From assembly GCF_000519185.1 (NCBI RefSeq), contig NZ_JAFA01000008.1:124405-188404 (forward strand): 64,000 nt of DNA, given 5' to 3'. The stretch comes from Paraburkholderia nodosa DSM 21604. GTDB lineage: Bacteria > Pseudomonadota > Gammaproteobacteria > Burkholderiales > Burkholderiaceae. Positions within the stretch are counted from its first letter, which is position 1. Every line of letters begins with the position of its first letter. The notes under the pieces were generated by a model, which saw nothing but the letters and a program-made list of their open reading frames with translations, did not search any database and was not told where the DNA came from. Made by a program: the position numbers and the translations under genes. Below, piece after piece: positions 1-8,762 of this stretch.

Positions 1-16
1 ACTGAACTACCGCTCC
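1..16 (-). tRNA. tRNA-Asp, 5' part only (cut by window edge)
   Basis: These 16 bases equal the 5' end (acceptor strand and start of the D arm) of the two complete tRNA-Asp genes at 243-319 and 547-623. The rest, including the anticodon, lies outside the window. It is the most downstream visible member of the minus-strand tRNA array, so the array continues to the left. Confidence 0.85.
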
Positions 17-96
17 AGCTTGCTGCTCACCGGCGGGCGTCGGTCGATTCCCGCTGGCGGCGTCGCCATACTGCTCTTTGGCGCCGCATTTTGATT

Positions 97-172
97 TGGC
101 GTCCCCTAGGGGATTCGAACCCCTGTACTCACCGTGAAAGGGTGATGTCCTAGGCCTCTAGACGAAGGGGAC
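97..172 (-). tRNA. tRNA-Glu (anticodon TTC)
   Basis: A 76-base gene with encoded 3' CCA. On the minus strand it folds as a standard tRNA with the anticodon TTC in the loop after CCC, and a T arm carrying GGTTCGAATCC. It is one of three identical copies here (also 400-475 and 696-771). Confidence 0.97.
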
Positions 173-242
173 AACACAGGCATAAGCCTTGGAACTGCAG
201 CAGTTCGCAATTGCCGAAGCGACTGCAGAACGGCTTTGAATC

Positions 243-319
243 TGGCGGAGCGGACGGGACTCGAACCCGCGACCCCCGGCGTGACAGGCCGGTATTCTAA
301 CCGACTGAACTACCGCTCC
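243..319 (-). tRNA. tRNA-Asp (anticodon GTC)
   Basis: A 77-base gene with encoded 3' CCA. The anticodon loop CTGTCAC gives GTC. It differs from the copy at 547-623 by one base in the D loop (TCGG here, TTGG there on the sense strand). Confidence 0.97.
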
Positions 320-475
320 AGCTTGCTGCTCACCGGCGGGCGTCGGTCGATTCCCGCTGGCGGCGTCGCCACACTACGCTTTGGCGCCGCATTTTGATTT
401 GGCGTCCCCTAGGGGATTCGAACCCCTGTACTCACCGTGAAAGGGTGATGTCCTAGGCCTCTAGACGAAGGGGAC
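304..475. repeat. Tandem duplication, copy B (copy A at 1-172)
   Basis: This is the upstream partner, in transcription order, of the duplication described for copy A. It contains the 5' part of the tRNA-Asp at 243-319, an 80-base spacer and tRNA-Glu 400-475. Confidence 0.9.
400..475 (-). tRNA. tRNA-Glu (anticodon TTC), second copy
   Basis: Identical over 76 bases to the tRNA-Glu genes at 97-172 and 696-771. It lies just downstream of a terminator-like hairpin at 511-541, so its expression needs readthrough or a promoter of its own that I cannot see. Confidence 0.97.
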
Positions 476-510
476 AACACGGGCTTGCGCCTGTAATCGT
501 CACTTTAACT

Positions 511-541
511 AAAAAGCCCGCTCACAGTTTCTGAACGGGCT
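511..541 (-). terminator. Terminator-like hairpin inside the tRNA array
   Basis: On the minus strand AGCCCG pairs with CGGGCT across a 15-base loop and is followed by TTTT. It sits after the Ala-Glu-Asp set and before the duplicated Glu-Asp sets. The loop can pair partly inside (TCAG with CTG-GA). It may be a leaky terminator or processing signal. Confidence 0.6.
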
Positions 542-546
542 CGATC

Positions 547-623
547 TGGCGGAGCGGACGGGACTCGAACCCGCGACCCCCGGCGTGACAGGCCGGTATT
601 CTAACCAACTGAACTACCGCTCC
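547..623 (-). tRNA. tRNA-Asp (anticodon GTC), D-loop variant
   Basis: A 77-base tRNA-Asp with encoded CCA, identical to 243-319 except for one D-loop base. It follows tRNA-Glu 696-771 in transcription order. Confidence 0.97.
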
Positions 624-695
624 AGTTCGACACAGTCAGATGGATGGTTTATTTCCACCTGATACCTCGCCAATCTCATTGACGACGCACATGTC

Positions 696-771
696 TGGCG
701 TCCCCTAGGGGATTCGAACCCCTGTACTCACCGTGAAAGGGTGATGTCCTAGGCCTCTAGACGAAGGGGAC
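696..771 (-). tRNA. tRNA-Glu (anticodon TTC), third copy
   Basis: Identical in sequence to the other two tRNA-Glu genes. It lies between tRNA-Ala and tRNA-Asp and has a different 3' spacer (624-695) from the duplicated copies. Confidence 0.97.
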
Positions 772-826
772 ATGATCTTTTCAGATAATGCCTTTACCAC
801 ACTCTACTGCTTACCGCGCGTTCTGT

Positions 827-902
<76 letters not shown>

Positions 903-920
903 TTGCAGAACAGAAGCGAG

Positions 921-949
921 ATTTTAAACATCAATTTCGCTTTCGTCAA
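921..949 (-). promoter_or_regulatory. Sigma-70 promoter of the tRNA array
   Basis: On the minus strand TTGACG (944-949), a 17-base spacer and TAAAAT (921-926) closely match the consensus. The start would fall near 914, just above tRNA-Ala. The surroundings are AT-rich compared with the rest of the window. Confidence 0.8.
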
Positions 950-1137
950 GAGCTTTTGAATCGTTTTCTGAAGCGCTTCGAGGTTTCCTTGAAACATCGT
1001 TGCCCGATTCTGCGGCTCTTTGCGTGAGATTCGCTGCTCATTTGCGGCTATCTCGCGCTCCGTATTCAACGGAGCCCGAATACTACAAGAACTGCCGCGC
1101 GGGCGCTAGGGTCCGGGCGAAAAATTCTTCAAAAATT

Positions 1138-2559
1138 TTACTTTGCAGCCGAAATACCCTTCTCGATTCGACTCACCACCGCATCGCGGCCGAACAGCAC
1201 GAGCACCGCATCGACCGAAGGCGTATGCGTGGTACCCGCCACGAGCAGGCGGGCCGGCATCGCGAGTTGCGGCATCTTGAGCTTGTGCGTGGCGAGCGTG
1301 GCCTTGAGCGCGGCCGAGACGCCCTCCTTCGTCCACTCCGCGCCGTTGAGCGCGGCGGCGAGATCGGCGAGCGCGGGGCGCACGGCTTCCGTGATGTGCT
1401 GGGCGAGCGCTTCGGCTTCCGGCTGCGGCTCGCGGTAGAACATCATCGCGCTCTCGGCGATCTCCTTGATCGTGTTCGCACGGTCCTTGAACAGCGCGAC
1501 CACGCCTTCGAGCGACGGGCCCTTGGCGAGCGCGGCTTCGTCCACGCCGAGCGCGGCGAAGAACGGCTTCGAGAGCTCGGCGAGGCGCGCGCTGTCCACT
1601 TCCTTCAGGTAGTGGTTGTTGAGCCAGTTGAGCTTGTTGTGGTCGTACTGCGCGGGCGACTTACCCAGGTGCTCGAGATCGAACCACTCCACGAACTGCT
1701 CGCACGTGAACACTTCGGCATCGCCGTGCGACCAGCCCAGGCGCGCGAGATAGTTGAGCACCGCTTCCGGCAGATAGCCTGCGTCGCGATAGCCCATCAC
1801 GCTCATCGCGCCGTGGCGCTTGCTCATCTTTTCACCCTGCTCGTTGAGCACCGTAGGCAGATGCGCGTAGACCGGCGGCTCGGCGCCGAGCGCGCGCAGG
1901 ATGTTGATCTGGCGCGGCGTGTTGTTCACGTGGTCGTCGCCGCGAATCACATGCGTGATCTTCATGTCGACGTCGTCCACGACTACGCAGAAGTTGTAGG
2001 TCGGTGTGCCGTCCGGGCGCGCGATCACGAGGTCGTCGAGCTCTTCGTTCGAGATCTCCACGCGGCCCTTGACGGCGTCGTCCCATGCCACCACGCCCGT
2101 GAGCGGGTTACGGAAGCGCAGCACCGGCTGCACGCCCTCGGGCGGCGTGGGCAGCACCTTGCCCGGCTCCGGGCGCCACGTGCCGTCGTAGCGCGGCTTC
2201 TCGCCTGCGGCGCGCTGTCGCTCGCGCAGCGCGTCCAGCTCTTCGGTCGACATGTAGCACGGGTACACGAGGCCCTGCTCCTGCATCTGCTTGAGCACTT
2301 CGCGATAACGGTCCATGCGCTGCATCTGGTAGAACGGACCTTCGTCGAAATTCAGGCCGAGCCACTCCATGCCTTCAAGGATCGCATCGACCGATTCCGA
2401 CGTCGAACGCTCGAGGTCGGTGTCTTCGATCCGCAGCACGAAGACACCCTTGTTGTGGCGCGCGAACGCCCACGGGTAAAGCGCGGAACGGATGTTGCCG
2501 AGGTGAATGAAGCCGGTCGGGCTCGGCGCGAAGCGGGTACGGACGACAGAGGTAGTCAT
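1138..2559 (-). CDS. gltX: Glutamate--tRNA ligase
   Basis: Charges tRNA-Glu with glutamate in the cytoplasm. The 473-residue product has the usual length. The class I start [12 protein letters not shown] (HIGH-type signature near residues 11-22) and KMSKRHG near residue 244 mark the catalytic Rossmann fold; the rest is the C-terminal anticodon-binding region. The ATG start puts the HIGH motif where the family has it. The gene is co-directional with and directly upstream of the tRNA array, which holds three tRNA-Glu genes, its own substrates. No strong hairpin terminator is visible between its stop and the array promoter. Confidence 0.97.
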   Translation of the reverse strand: MTTSVVRTRFAPSPTGFIHLGNIRSALYPWAFARHNKGVFVLRIEDTDLERSTSESVDAILEGMEWLGLNFDEGPFYQMQRMDRYREVLKQMQEQGLVYPCYMSTEELDALRERQRAAGEKPRYDGTWRPEPGKVLPTPPEGVQPVLRFRNPLTGVVAWDDAVKGRVEISNEELDDLVIARPDGTPTYNFCVVVDDVDMKITHVIRGDDHVNNTPRQINILRALGAEPPVYAHLPTVLNEQGEKMSKRHGAMSVMGYRDAGYLPEAVLNYLARLGWSHGDAEVFTCEQFVEWFDLEHLGKSPAQYDHNKLNWLNNHYLKEVDSARLAELSKPFFAALGVDEAALAKGPSLEGVVALFKDRANTIKEIAESAMMFYREPQPEAEALAQHITEAVRPALADLAAALNGAEWTKEGVSAALKATLATHKLKMPQLAMPARLLVAGTTHTPSVDAVLVLFGRDAVVSRIEKGISAAK

Positions 2560-3045
2560 GGGCGATTACTCGAAGACGATGCCATCCGGAGCGCGGCGCC
2601 GGCGATAAAAGCAGCGACGGCGGCGGATGGCCAGGGTTCGCGGCGCGTTCGGCCCGCGCGGCTAGCGCGAGAGCGCCGGGGCGCGCGCAGCCTCGCGCGC
2701 ACGAACGGGAATCCGGAAAATTAGAGACCGGATTATACCCGCCATGCACCGCTTCGGCCTGGGGGGCGAGGCCCGCAGCGCATCCGGGCGCCCCGCTTCT
2801 CTCCTGCCAACGGCGCGCGCCCGCAAGCCGTCGAGCGCGTTGTCATCTGCCGTCACATCGCGGACACATCGCGTTACATGCACGACCTGCTAAACCGGCC
2901 GCGCTTTGCCTTATGATGTCGGCGCGCCGCCATCACGATGCGGCGTCGCGCGCGCAAATACAGATACTCGGCCGCCCGCGCGAGCAGACCGGGGTACCGC
3001 GCCGTTCCTTGCCGGACACGCCCGCGGACCGCATGGAGAACCTTC
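2560..3045. other. Intergenic region between gltX and the patatin gene
   Basis: Divergent region of 486 bases. It holds a good minus-strand -10 element (2732-2737) and the ribosome-binding site of the patatin gene (GGAGA at 3034-3038). Open frames here have no recognisable protein features and I take them as noncoding. Confidence 0.5.
2732..2737 (-). promoter_or_regulatory. Candidate -10 element for gltX
   Basis: A perfect TATAAT on the minus strand, preceded by CGGG, about 173 bases above the gltX start. No convincing -35 lies 16-18 bases upstream, so this is a candidate only. Confidence 0.4.
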
Positions 3046-3990
3046 TTGAAGCAGTCATCGCCCTCGTTGAGCCGCCGGCACTTTTCGCTTGCGGCCGCCT
3101 CCACCGTCCTTGCCGCGTGCACGACCGCGGGCACGCAGACCGCCAGCGTCCCGCCGCCGGTCGCCACCGCACCCCCGCCGCCCGTCGCCAGGCCGACGCG
3201 CCCGATTCGCGTGGGCCTCGCGCTCGGCGGCGGCGCGGCGCGCGGCTTCGCGCATATCGGCGTGATCAAGGCGCTCGAGGCGCGCAACGTGCAAGTCGAC
3301 TTCGTGGTCGGCACGAGTGCGGGCTCGGTCGTCGCGGCGCTTTACGCCTCGGGCATGAACGGTTTCGCGCTCAACAAGCTCGCGCTGACGATGGACGAAG
3401 CCTCGATCAGCGACTGGGCGATGCCGTTTCGCACGCGCGGCCTCCTGCAGGGCGTGGCGCTCCAGAACTATCTGAACACCACGCTGCGCGACCGGCCCAT
3501 CGAGAAGATGGCGAAGCCGCTCGGCGTCGTCTCGACCGACCTGCGCACGGGCCAGCCCATCCTGTTCCAGCGCGGCAACACGGGCATTGCCGTGCGCGCG
3601 TCGTGCAGCATTCCGTCGATTTTCGAGCCCGTGAATATTGCGGGCCACGAATACGTGGATGGCGGCCTCGTGAGCCCCGTACCGGCCTCGTTCGCACACA
3701 AGATGGGCGCCGACTTCGTGATCGCCGTGGACATCTCGGCGCGCCCGGAAACGGCCTCGACGCTGAGCCAGTTCGACGTGCTGATGCAGACCTTCACGAT
3801 CATGGGCCAGACGATCAAGACCTACGAGCTCGACAAATACGCCGATGTCGTGATCCGCCCGAACCTCAACGCGATGTCGAGCAGCGATTTCACGCAGCGC
3901 AACGCCGCGATTCTCGCGGGCGAGGAAGCGGGCGCGCGCATCATGCCGGAGCTCGAGCGCAAGCTCGCCGTGGCGCGCCTGACGGCCTGA
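3046..3990 (+). CDS. Patatin-like phospholipase family lipoprotein
   Basis: Predicted patatin-fold serine hydrolase (RssA/YlbK-like) with a Ser-Asp dyad. I start at TTG 3046, which has GGAGA 7 bases upstream and gives a clean signal peptide: SRRHFS (twin-arginine-like), a hydrophobic stretch and lipobox LAAC with Cys25. An ATG at 2938 would add 36 basic residues before the signal, which is unlikely. Then come a Pro-rich linker, the glycine-rich oxyanion loop GGGAARG (61-67), the nucleophile elbow GTSAG (Ser91) and DGG (Asp205). The expected product is a 314-residue membrane-anchored lipid acyl hydrolase, substrate unknown. A bidirectional terminator separates it from the convergent peptidase gene. 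Confidence 0.85.
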   Translation: MKQSSPSLSRRHFSLAAASTVLAACTTAGTQTASVPPPVATAPPPPVARPTRPIRVGLALGGGAARGFAHIGVIKALEARNVQVDFVVGTSAGSVVAALYASGMNGFALNKLALTMDEASISDWAMPFRTRGLLQGVALQNYLNTTLRDRPIEKMAKPLGVVSTDLRTGQPILFQRGNTGIAVRASCSIPSIFEPVNIAGHEYVDGGLVSPVPASFAHKMGADFVIAVDISARPETASTLSQFDVLMQTFTIMGQTIKTYELDKYADVVIRPNLNAMSSSDFTQRNAAILAGEEAGARIMPELERKLAVARLTA

Positions 3991-4039
3991 GCACTTGACC
4001 TGAGCGCCCCTTCGGCGGGCGCACGAGCGCAACAAACGC

Positions 4040-4072
4040 AAAAAGCCCGCTTCGCAAGAAGCAGGCTTTTTT
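4040..4072. terminator. Bidirectional intrinsic terminator
   Basis: AAAAAGCC-C-GCTTC, loop GCAA, GAAGC-A-GGCTTTTTT: a stem with one mismatch and A/T tracts on both sides. It lies between the convergent patatin gene and the NlpC/P60 gene and can serve both. Confidence 0.85.
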
Positions 4073-4091
4073 GTTCGCTACAAAACCCCGA

Positions 4092-4802
4092 TCAGTTGCC
4101 GCCGTTGCCGTCGAACTGTGCGCTCACGCGCTTGAGGCTTTGCTGCTGGTCCGGCGTGAACGACGTTTCGATACGGCGTGCACCCGTGAAGCGCTTTTCC
4201 CAGTAGCCGTCGTCGAGGTCGTCGACGCGGATCGTGCTGCCCGTGGACGGCGAATGCACGAACTTGTTGTCGCCGATGTAGATGCCGACGTGCGAGAACG
4301 TGCGGCGCATCGTGTTGAAGAACACGAGGTCGCCCGGCTTCAGGTTGCTCATGCTGACCTTCTCGCCCACGCGGCTCATTTCCTCGGCGCGGCGCGGCAG
4401 CGACATGCCGAGCGTGTCCTGGAACACGTAACGCACGAAGCCGCTGCAGTCGAGGCCGGAGTCGGGCGTGTTGCCGCCCCAGCGGTAGCGCACGCCAATC
4501 ATGTTGAGTGCGCCGACAACGACGTCGCCGGCTTTGCCGGCCATGCCGGAAAGGAACGCCTTGGCGCCGCCTTCGGACGGGGCCGGAGCCGCCGCCGGGG
4601 TCGCCTGGTTGGCATTCTGGAGTGCGCTCTGCACTGCGGGGATGGACTGCAAATTCGCCGGGTTGCTCGGCGAAAATGAGGCATTCTGGTTAAAGCTGCT
4701 TACTTCGTCGGCGAACGCGCCGGGAGCTGCGGCCATCAGTACGCCGATGAACATCCCGGCGACGACGCGCGTGCAAGCCTGGGTCAGGTATCGGTGCTGC
4801 AT
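4092..4802 (-). CDS. NlpC/P60 family cell-wall peptidase (C40)
   Basis: Putative peptidoglycan endopeptidase of the MepS/Spr type. The 236-residue protein has an N-terminal signal sequence ending near AFA-DE (about residue 31), a low-complexity Asn/Ala/Pro linker (35-80), and a C-terminal NlpC/P60 domain with catalytic Cys119 in LDCSGF, His171 in SHVGIYIG and a further His at 183. It should cut stem-peptide bonds in the periplasm; whether it is a DD-endopeptidase is inferred. No lipobox is seen, unlike E. coli Spr. A near-consensus promoter lies 53 bases upstream of the start and overlapping palindromes lie above that, suggesting controlled expression. It forms a single-gene unit. Confidence 0.92.
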   Translation of the reverse strand: MQHRYLTQACTRVVAGMFIGVLMAAAPGAFADEVSSFNQNASFSPSNPANLQSIPAVQSALQNANQATPAAAPAPSEGGAKAFLSGMAGKAGDVVVGALNMIGVRYRWGGNTPDSGLDCSGFVRYVFQDTLGMSLPRRAEEMSRVGEKVSMSNLKPGDLVFFNTMRRTFSHVGIYIGDNKFVHSPSTGSTIRVDDLDDGYWEKRFTGARRIETSFTPDQQQSLKRVSAQFDGNGGN

Positions 4803-4854
4803 TGGTCGGTAGAAATTGCCCGTAAATCAGGGAGTTAGTAGAAAAGTTTGGACG

Positions 4855-4883
4855 ATACTAGCCAGTAAGTATTTGTGTGTCAA
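4855..4883 (-). promoter_or_regulatory. Sigma-70 promoter of the NlpC/P60 gene
   Basis: TTGACA (4878-4883), exactly 17 bases, TAGTAT (4855-4860) on the minus strand. The -35 is perfect consensus. The predicted start near 4848 leaves a leader of about 46 bases before the ATG at 4802. Confidence 0.8.
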
Positions 4884-4909
4884 AACAAATAGAAAAATTC
4901 AATCGCGAC

Positions 4910-4943
4910 ATTCACCTCATTGGTGAATTTCACCGAAATTCAC
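4910..4943. promoter_or_regulatory. Overlapping palindromes upstream of the NlpC/P60 promoter
   Basis: Two perfect inverted repeats overlap: ATTCACC-5-GGTGAAT (4910-4928) and GTGAATTTC-3-GAAATTCAC (4923-4943), with GGTGAA-T-TTCACC (4922-4934) between. They lie about 27-60 bases above the -35 of the NlpC/P60 promoter and about 20 bases past the yejF stop codon. An operator array or mutually exclusive RNA hairpins are both possible. Confidence 0.55.
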
Positions 4944-4962
4944 TCTAAAGTTCCGCCAAAGC

Positions 4963-6591
4963 CTAGCGATCAAAGGCAGCTTTCAACAATTTCCGGGTGT
5001 AAGGATGGGTCGGGTTATCGAAGATATTCGCGACCTCTCCTGCCTCGACAATCGCCCCGTTCTGCATCACCACCACCCGGTGCGCCATTGCGCCGATCAC
5101 CTCCAGGTCGTGGCTGATGAACACGTAGCCCAGGTTGTACTTGCGTTGCAAATCCGTCAACAATCGCAACACCTGTTGCTGGATCGACACGTCGAGCGCG
5201 CTGGTCGGTTCGTCGAGCACGATCACGCGCGGCTCCAGCACCAGCGTGCGCGCAATGGCGATACGCTGACGCTGGCCGCCCGAAAACTCGTGCGGGTATC
5301 GTTGCAAGGCGGTGCGATCGAGGCCCACTTCACGCAGCACACCGACTACGCGCTTGCGCCGCTCCTCGCTGGGAAGATCGGGCCGATGCAGCACGAGCCC
5401 CTCCCCCACGATGCGCTCGATGGTCTGGCGCGGAGAAAGCGAACTGAACGGGTCCTGAAAGACAACCTGCAGATGTGAGCGCAACGACAGCCTGTCGTGC
5501 CCCCGATAGCTCGCGATCGGCCGCCCCTGGAACTCGACGACGCCGCCCGCGGTTCGCTGCAACCCCAACATCGCCATCGCCAGCGTCGTTTTGCCCGATC
5601 CGGATTCGCCGACAATGCCGAGCGTCTCGCCCTGGCGCACCGCAATGTTCGCGTCGTTCACGGCGCGATAGCGCCCCTTTTGCCACCAGCCGCGAAAACC
5701 CGGCAACTTCGTTGCGAAGTCGACGATCACGTCCTTCGCCTGCAACAGGACCGGCGCGATCGGCAGGACGGGCAGCACGTGGCGCTCGGGCCGGCTCGCG
5801 ATGAGCCGTTGCGTGTACGGGTGTTGCGGCGCCTCGAAAATCTGCTCGACGCTGCCCGACTCCACGAGTCTGCCCTTTTCCATCACGGCCACGCGCTGCG
5901 CGAAGCGGCGCACGAGGTTCAGGTCGTGCGTGATGAGCAGCACCGACATGCCTCCGCCACGATTGCGCTCCACCTCGTCGCGCTGCAATTCAAGCAGCAG
6001 ATCGACGATCTGGCCGCGGATCGTGACGTCGAGCGCCGTGGTCGGCTCGTCGGCGAGCAAAAGGCGCGGACGGCACGCAAGCGCCATCGCGATCATCACG
6101 CGCTGGCGCTGGCCGCCCGAGAGCTGATGCGGATAGCTCGACACGCGCCGCCGCGCTTCGGTAATGCCCGTGCGCTCGAGCAAGCCCACAGCCTGCTCGT
6201 AGGCCGCTTTCTTCGAGACGCCGTCGTGCAGCACGATGGTTTCCGCGATTTGCTCGCCGACCGTGTAGAGCGGATTGAGCGCCGTCATCGGCTCCTGGAA
6301 GATCATCGCGACGTCGTTGCCGCGCAGACCGCGCATCGCGCGCTCGCTCTTCGCGAGCAGATCGTCGCCGTCGAGGCGGATCGCTCCGCTGATCCGCGCG
6401 TCTTGCAGGAGGCGCAGAACCGCGAGCGCGGTGACGGTCTTTCCCGAGCCCGACTCGCCGACGAGCGCCACGCGCTCGCCGCGCCCAATCGCGAGCGTGA
6501 CGTCGTCGACGGCAACCGTCTCCTCAAAGCGCACGCTCAGGTGTTCGATCGAGAGGAGCGGCGCGGCTGCGTCCTGAGGCACGGCGCTCAC
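4963..6591 (-). CDS. yejF: Peptide (microcin C-type) ABC importer, dual ATPase subunit
   Basis: Energises the Yej oligopeptide importer in the inner membrane. Two complete ABC domains in one 542-residue chain, as in YejF: Walker A GESGSGKT twice, signature SGGQRQR twice, Walker [12 protein letters not shown] and [10 protein letters not shown]. The start chosen is GTG 6591, whose GTGA overlaps the stop codon of yejE by four bases, a standard translational-coupling arrangement; the longer frame to 6720 lies inside yejE and is rejected. Last gene of yejABEF. In E. coli this system takes up peptides and the toxin microcin C; the substrate here is inferred. Confidence 0.93.
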   Translation of the reverse strand: MSAVPQDAAAPLLSIEHLSVRFEETVAVDDVTLAIGRGERVALVGESGSGKTVTALAVLRLLQDARISGAIRLDGDDLLAKSERAMRGLRGNDVAMIFQEPMTALNPLYTVGEQIAETIVLHDGVSKKAAYEQAVGLLERTGITEARRRVSSYPHQLSGGQRQRVMIAMALACRPRLLLADEPTTALDVTIRGQIVDLLLELQRDEVERNRGGGMSVLLITHDLNLVRRFAQRVAVMEKGRLVESGSVEQIFEAPQHPYTQRLIASRPERHVLPVLPIAPVLLQAKDVIVDFATKLPGFRGWWQKGRYRAVNDANIAVRQGETLGIVGESGSGKTTLAMAMLGLQRTAGGVVEFQGRPIASYRGHDRLSLRSHLQVVFQDPFSSLSPRQTIERIVGEGLVLHRPDLPSEERRKRVVGVLREVGLDRTALQRYPHEFSGGQRQRIAIARTLVLEPRVIVLDEPTSALDVSIQQQVLRLLTDLQRKYNLGYVFISHDLEVIGAMAHRVVVMQNGAIVEAGEVANIFDNPTHPYTRKLLKAAFDR

Positions 6592-7694
6592 TGGTTGCCT
6601 CCGGCCTTCATGGCGTCGGAAATGCGCGTGTCGAGCGCGTTGCGTAGCGCGTCGCCGATGAAGGTGAGCAGCAGCAGCGTCGCCACGAGCACGCCGAAGG
6701 TCGAGAGCGCGATCCACCATGCGTCGAGATTGCGCTTGCCCTGCGCGAGCAGCTCACCGAGGCTCGGCGTGGGAGCGGGCACGCCAAGGCCCAGGAAGTC
6801 GAGACTCGTGAGCGCGAGAATCGCGCCGCTCATGCGAAACGGCAGGAAGGTGATGACGGGCGTGAGGCTATTGGGCAGCACGTGATGGCAGATGATCTGC
6901 CAGTTCGACAGGCCCATTGCGCGCGCGGCGAGCACATAGTCCTGGTTGCGGTTGCGCAGGAATTCGGCGCGCACATAGTCGGACAGTCCGATCCAGCCGA
7001 ACAGCGAAAGCAGCACGATCAGCAGCACGAAGCCCGGTTCGAAGATCGCCGCGAAAATAATCAGCAGATAAAGCTCCGGGAGCGAGCTCCAGATCTCGAT
7101 GAGACGCTGCCCGAAGATATCGACCTTGCCACCGAAGTACCCTTGCACCGCGCCCGCCAGCACGCCGAGCAGCGTGCCGATGGCAGTCAGCACGAGCGCG
7201 AACTCCACCGACACGCGAAAACCATAGAGCAAGCGGGCAAACAGGTCGCGGCCGCTCTCGTCGGTGCCGAGCCAGTTCTGGCGCGACGGCGGCGCGGGGT
7301 TCGGCACTTTCGCGAAGTAGTTGAGCGTGTCGTAGTAGTACGGGTTCGGCGGATAGATCGCGAAGTTGCCCGGCGCGTCGAAGCGGTGGCGAATGTACGG
7401 ATCGAGGTAGTCGGCAGGCGTCGGGAAATCGCCGCCGAACGCGGTTTCCGGATAGTCCTTGAACAACGGGAAATACAGGTGCCCCTCGTAGCGCACGACG
7501 ATCGGCTTGTCGTTGCACCAGAGCGGACCCGCGAGACTCGCCGCGAATGCAACGAGAAACACGATCAGGCTCCAGTAGCCAAGACGCTGCTGCTTGAAAC
7601 GCAGCCACACACGGCGGGCCGGTGTGGGCGACTTGAAGGCGCGCACGCTCTCGGTACGCAGTTCGGGCTCGGCGCCAGCGCGGACTCGGTTCAA
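6588..7694 (-). CDS. yejE: Peptide ABC importer permease
   Basis: Inner-membrane permease of the Yej system, 368 residues. The N-terminal membrane segment (about 37-58) is followed by a long periplasmic stretch rich in Tyr, Pro and Asp (about 60-150), characteristic of YejE. The C-terminal half has several membrane helices and the EAA-type loop that docks the ATPase (AARAMGLSNWQIICHHVLPN). It starts one base before the yejB stop region ends (7694 against 7696), so the genes are tightly coupled, and its own stop overlaps yejF. Confidence 0.93.
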   Translation of the reverse strand: MNRVRAGAEPELRTESVRAFKSPTPARRVWLRFKQQRLGYWSLIVFLVAFAASLAGPLWCNDKPIVVRYEGHLYFPLFKDYPETAFGGDFPTPADYLDPYIRHRFDAPGNFAIYPPNPYYYDTLNYFAKVPNPAPPSRQNWLGTDESGRDLFARLLYGFRVSVEFALVLTAIGTLLGVLAGAVQGYFGGKVDIFGQRLIEIWSSLPELYLLIIFAAIFEPGFVLLIVLLSLFGWIGLSDYVRAEFLRNRNQDYVLAARAMGLSNWQIICHHVLPNSLTPVITFLPFRMSGAILALTSLDFLGLGVPAPTPSLGELLAQGKRNLDAWWIALSTFGVLVATLLLLTFIGDALRNALDTRISDAMKAGGNQ

Positions 7695-7695
7695 C

Positions 7696-8733
7696 TCAGC
7701 GCTCCAGTTGTTCGAATTGGATGCGGGGATCGACCCACACGTAGCACAGATCGGAAATCAGCTTGGTTAGCAGTCCGATCAACGTGAAGAGGTAAAGCGT
7801 GCCAAGCACGACTGGATAATCGCGCCGCACGACGGATTCGTACGAAAGCAGACCGAGTCCGTCGAGCGAGAAAAGCGTTTCGATCAGCAGGCTGCCGGTG
7901 AAGAACGCGCCGATGAACGCCGCCGGAAACCCCACCACGAGCGGCAGCAACGCGTTGCGAAATACATGCTTCCAGAGCACGGTGCGCTCCGAGAGCCCTT
8001 TCGCGCGCGCGGTCAGCACGTACTGGCGGCGGATCTCTTCGAGAAAGGCGTTCTTGGTCAGCATGGTCGTAACGGCGAAACTGCCCACGACCGAGGCCGT
8101 CACGGGCAGCGTGATGTGCCAGAGATAGTCGAGAATCTTGCCGCCGAGCGAGAGCGTGTCCCAGTTGTCAGACGTGAGATTGCGCAGCGGGAAGAGCTGC
8201 AGGAACGAGCCGCCGCCAAACAGCACGAGCAGCAGGACGCCCAGCACGAAGCCCGGAATCGCGTAACCGACGAGCACGACCAGACTCGTCACGAGGTCGA
8301 ACCGCGAGCCGTTGCGCACCGCCTTCGCGATGCCCAACGGCACCGATATCAGATACGTGAGAAAGAAGGTCCAGAGGCCAATGCTGATCGAAACCGGCAG
8401 CTTGGAAATAATCAGCGACCACACGCTCTGGTGATGGAAATAGCTCTGTCCGAGATCGAAGCGCGCAAAGCGCCCGAGCATCAGGAAATAGCGTTGCAGC
8501 GGCGGCTTGTCGAAGCCGTACAGCTGCTTGAGCTGCGCGATCTGCTGCGCGTCCACGCCCGAATGTGCGCGCATGCCGAATGGCATGCCCTGCTCCGCGC
8601 CCCGCCGCAATTCGCGCACCGCCTGTTCGACGGGGCCGCCCGGCACGAACTGGATCACGCCGAAGGTCAGCGTGAGCACGCCGAGCAGCGTCGGGATCAT
8701 CAGCAGCAGGCGTTTGACGATGTAGCTCCACAT
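7696..8733 (-). CDS. yejB: Peptide ABC importer permease
   Basis: Second permease of the Yej importer, 345 residues. The start is ATG 8733, giving MWSYIVKRLLLMIPTL, the classic DppB/OppB-type first helix; the longer frame to 9255 runs through yejA out of frame. The region after helix 1 carries the VPGGPVEQ motif of this permease family. The C-terminal part has the EAA loop (TARAKGLSERTVLWKHVFRNALLP). The gap to yejA is 29 bases and to yejE one base, so the four genes form one operon. Confidence 0.93.
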   Translation of the reverse strand: MWSYIVKRLLLMIPTLLGVLTLTFGVIQFVPGGPVEQAVRELRRGAEQGMPFGMRAHSGVDAQQIAQLKQLYGFDKPPLQRYFLMLGRFARFDLGQSYFHHQSVWSLIISKLPVSISIGLWTFFLTYLISVPLGIAKAVRNGSRFDLVTSLVVLVGYAIPGFVLGVLLLVLFGGGSFLQLFPLRNLTSDNWDTLSLGGKILDYLWHITLPVTASVVGSFAVTTMLTKNAFLEEIRRQYVLTARAKGLSERTVLWKHVFRNALLPLVVGFPAAFIGAFFTGSLLIETLFSLDGLGLLSYESVVRRDYPVVLGTLYLFTLIGLLTKLISDLCYVWVDPRIQFEQLER

Positions 8734-8762
8734 GATTTCGATGCTTTCCGTCGTGTCCGTTG

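Larger units (their letters stand above)
1..172. repeat. Tandem duplication, copy A (copy B at 304-475)
   Basis: Bases 1-172 align without gaps to 304-475, a period of 303 bases. The copy holds the 5' end of tRNA-Asp, an 80-base spacer and a whole tRNA-Glu. The spacers differ at only three positions, around 69-75. The third Asp-Glu spacer (624-695) is unrelated in sequence, so similarity comes from a recent duplication rather than from general constraint. Confidence 0.9.

Noticed and set aside
1000..2724. Plus-strand open frame of 574 codons across gltX
   Set aside because: It is antisense to gltX, is very rich in Arg, His and Glu, and has no domain. Long antisense frames are expected in GC-rich genes.
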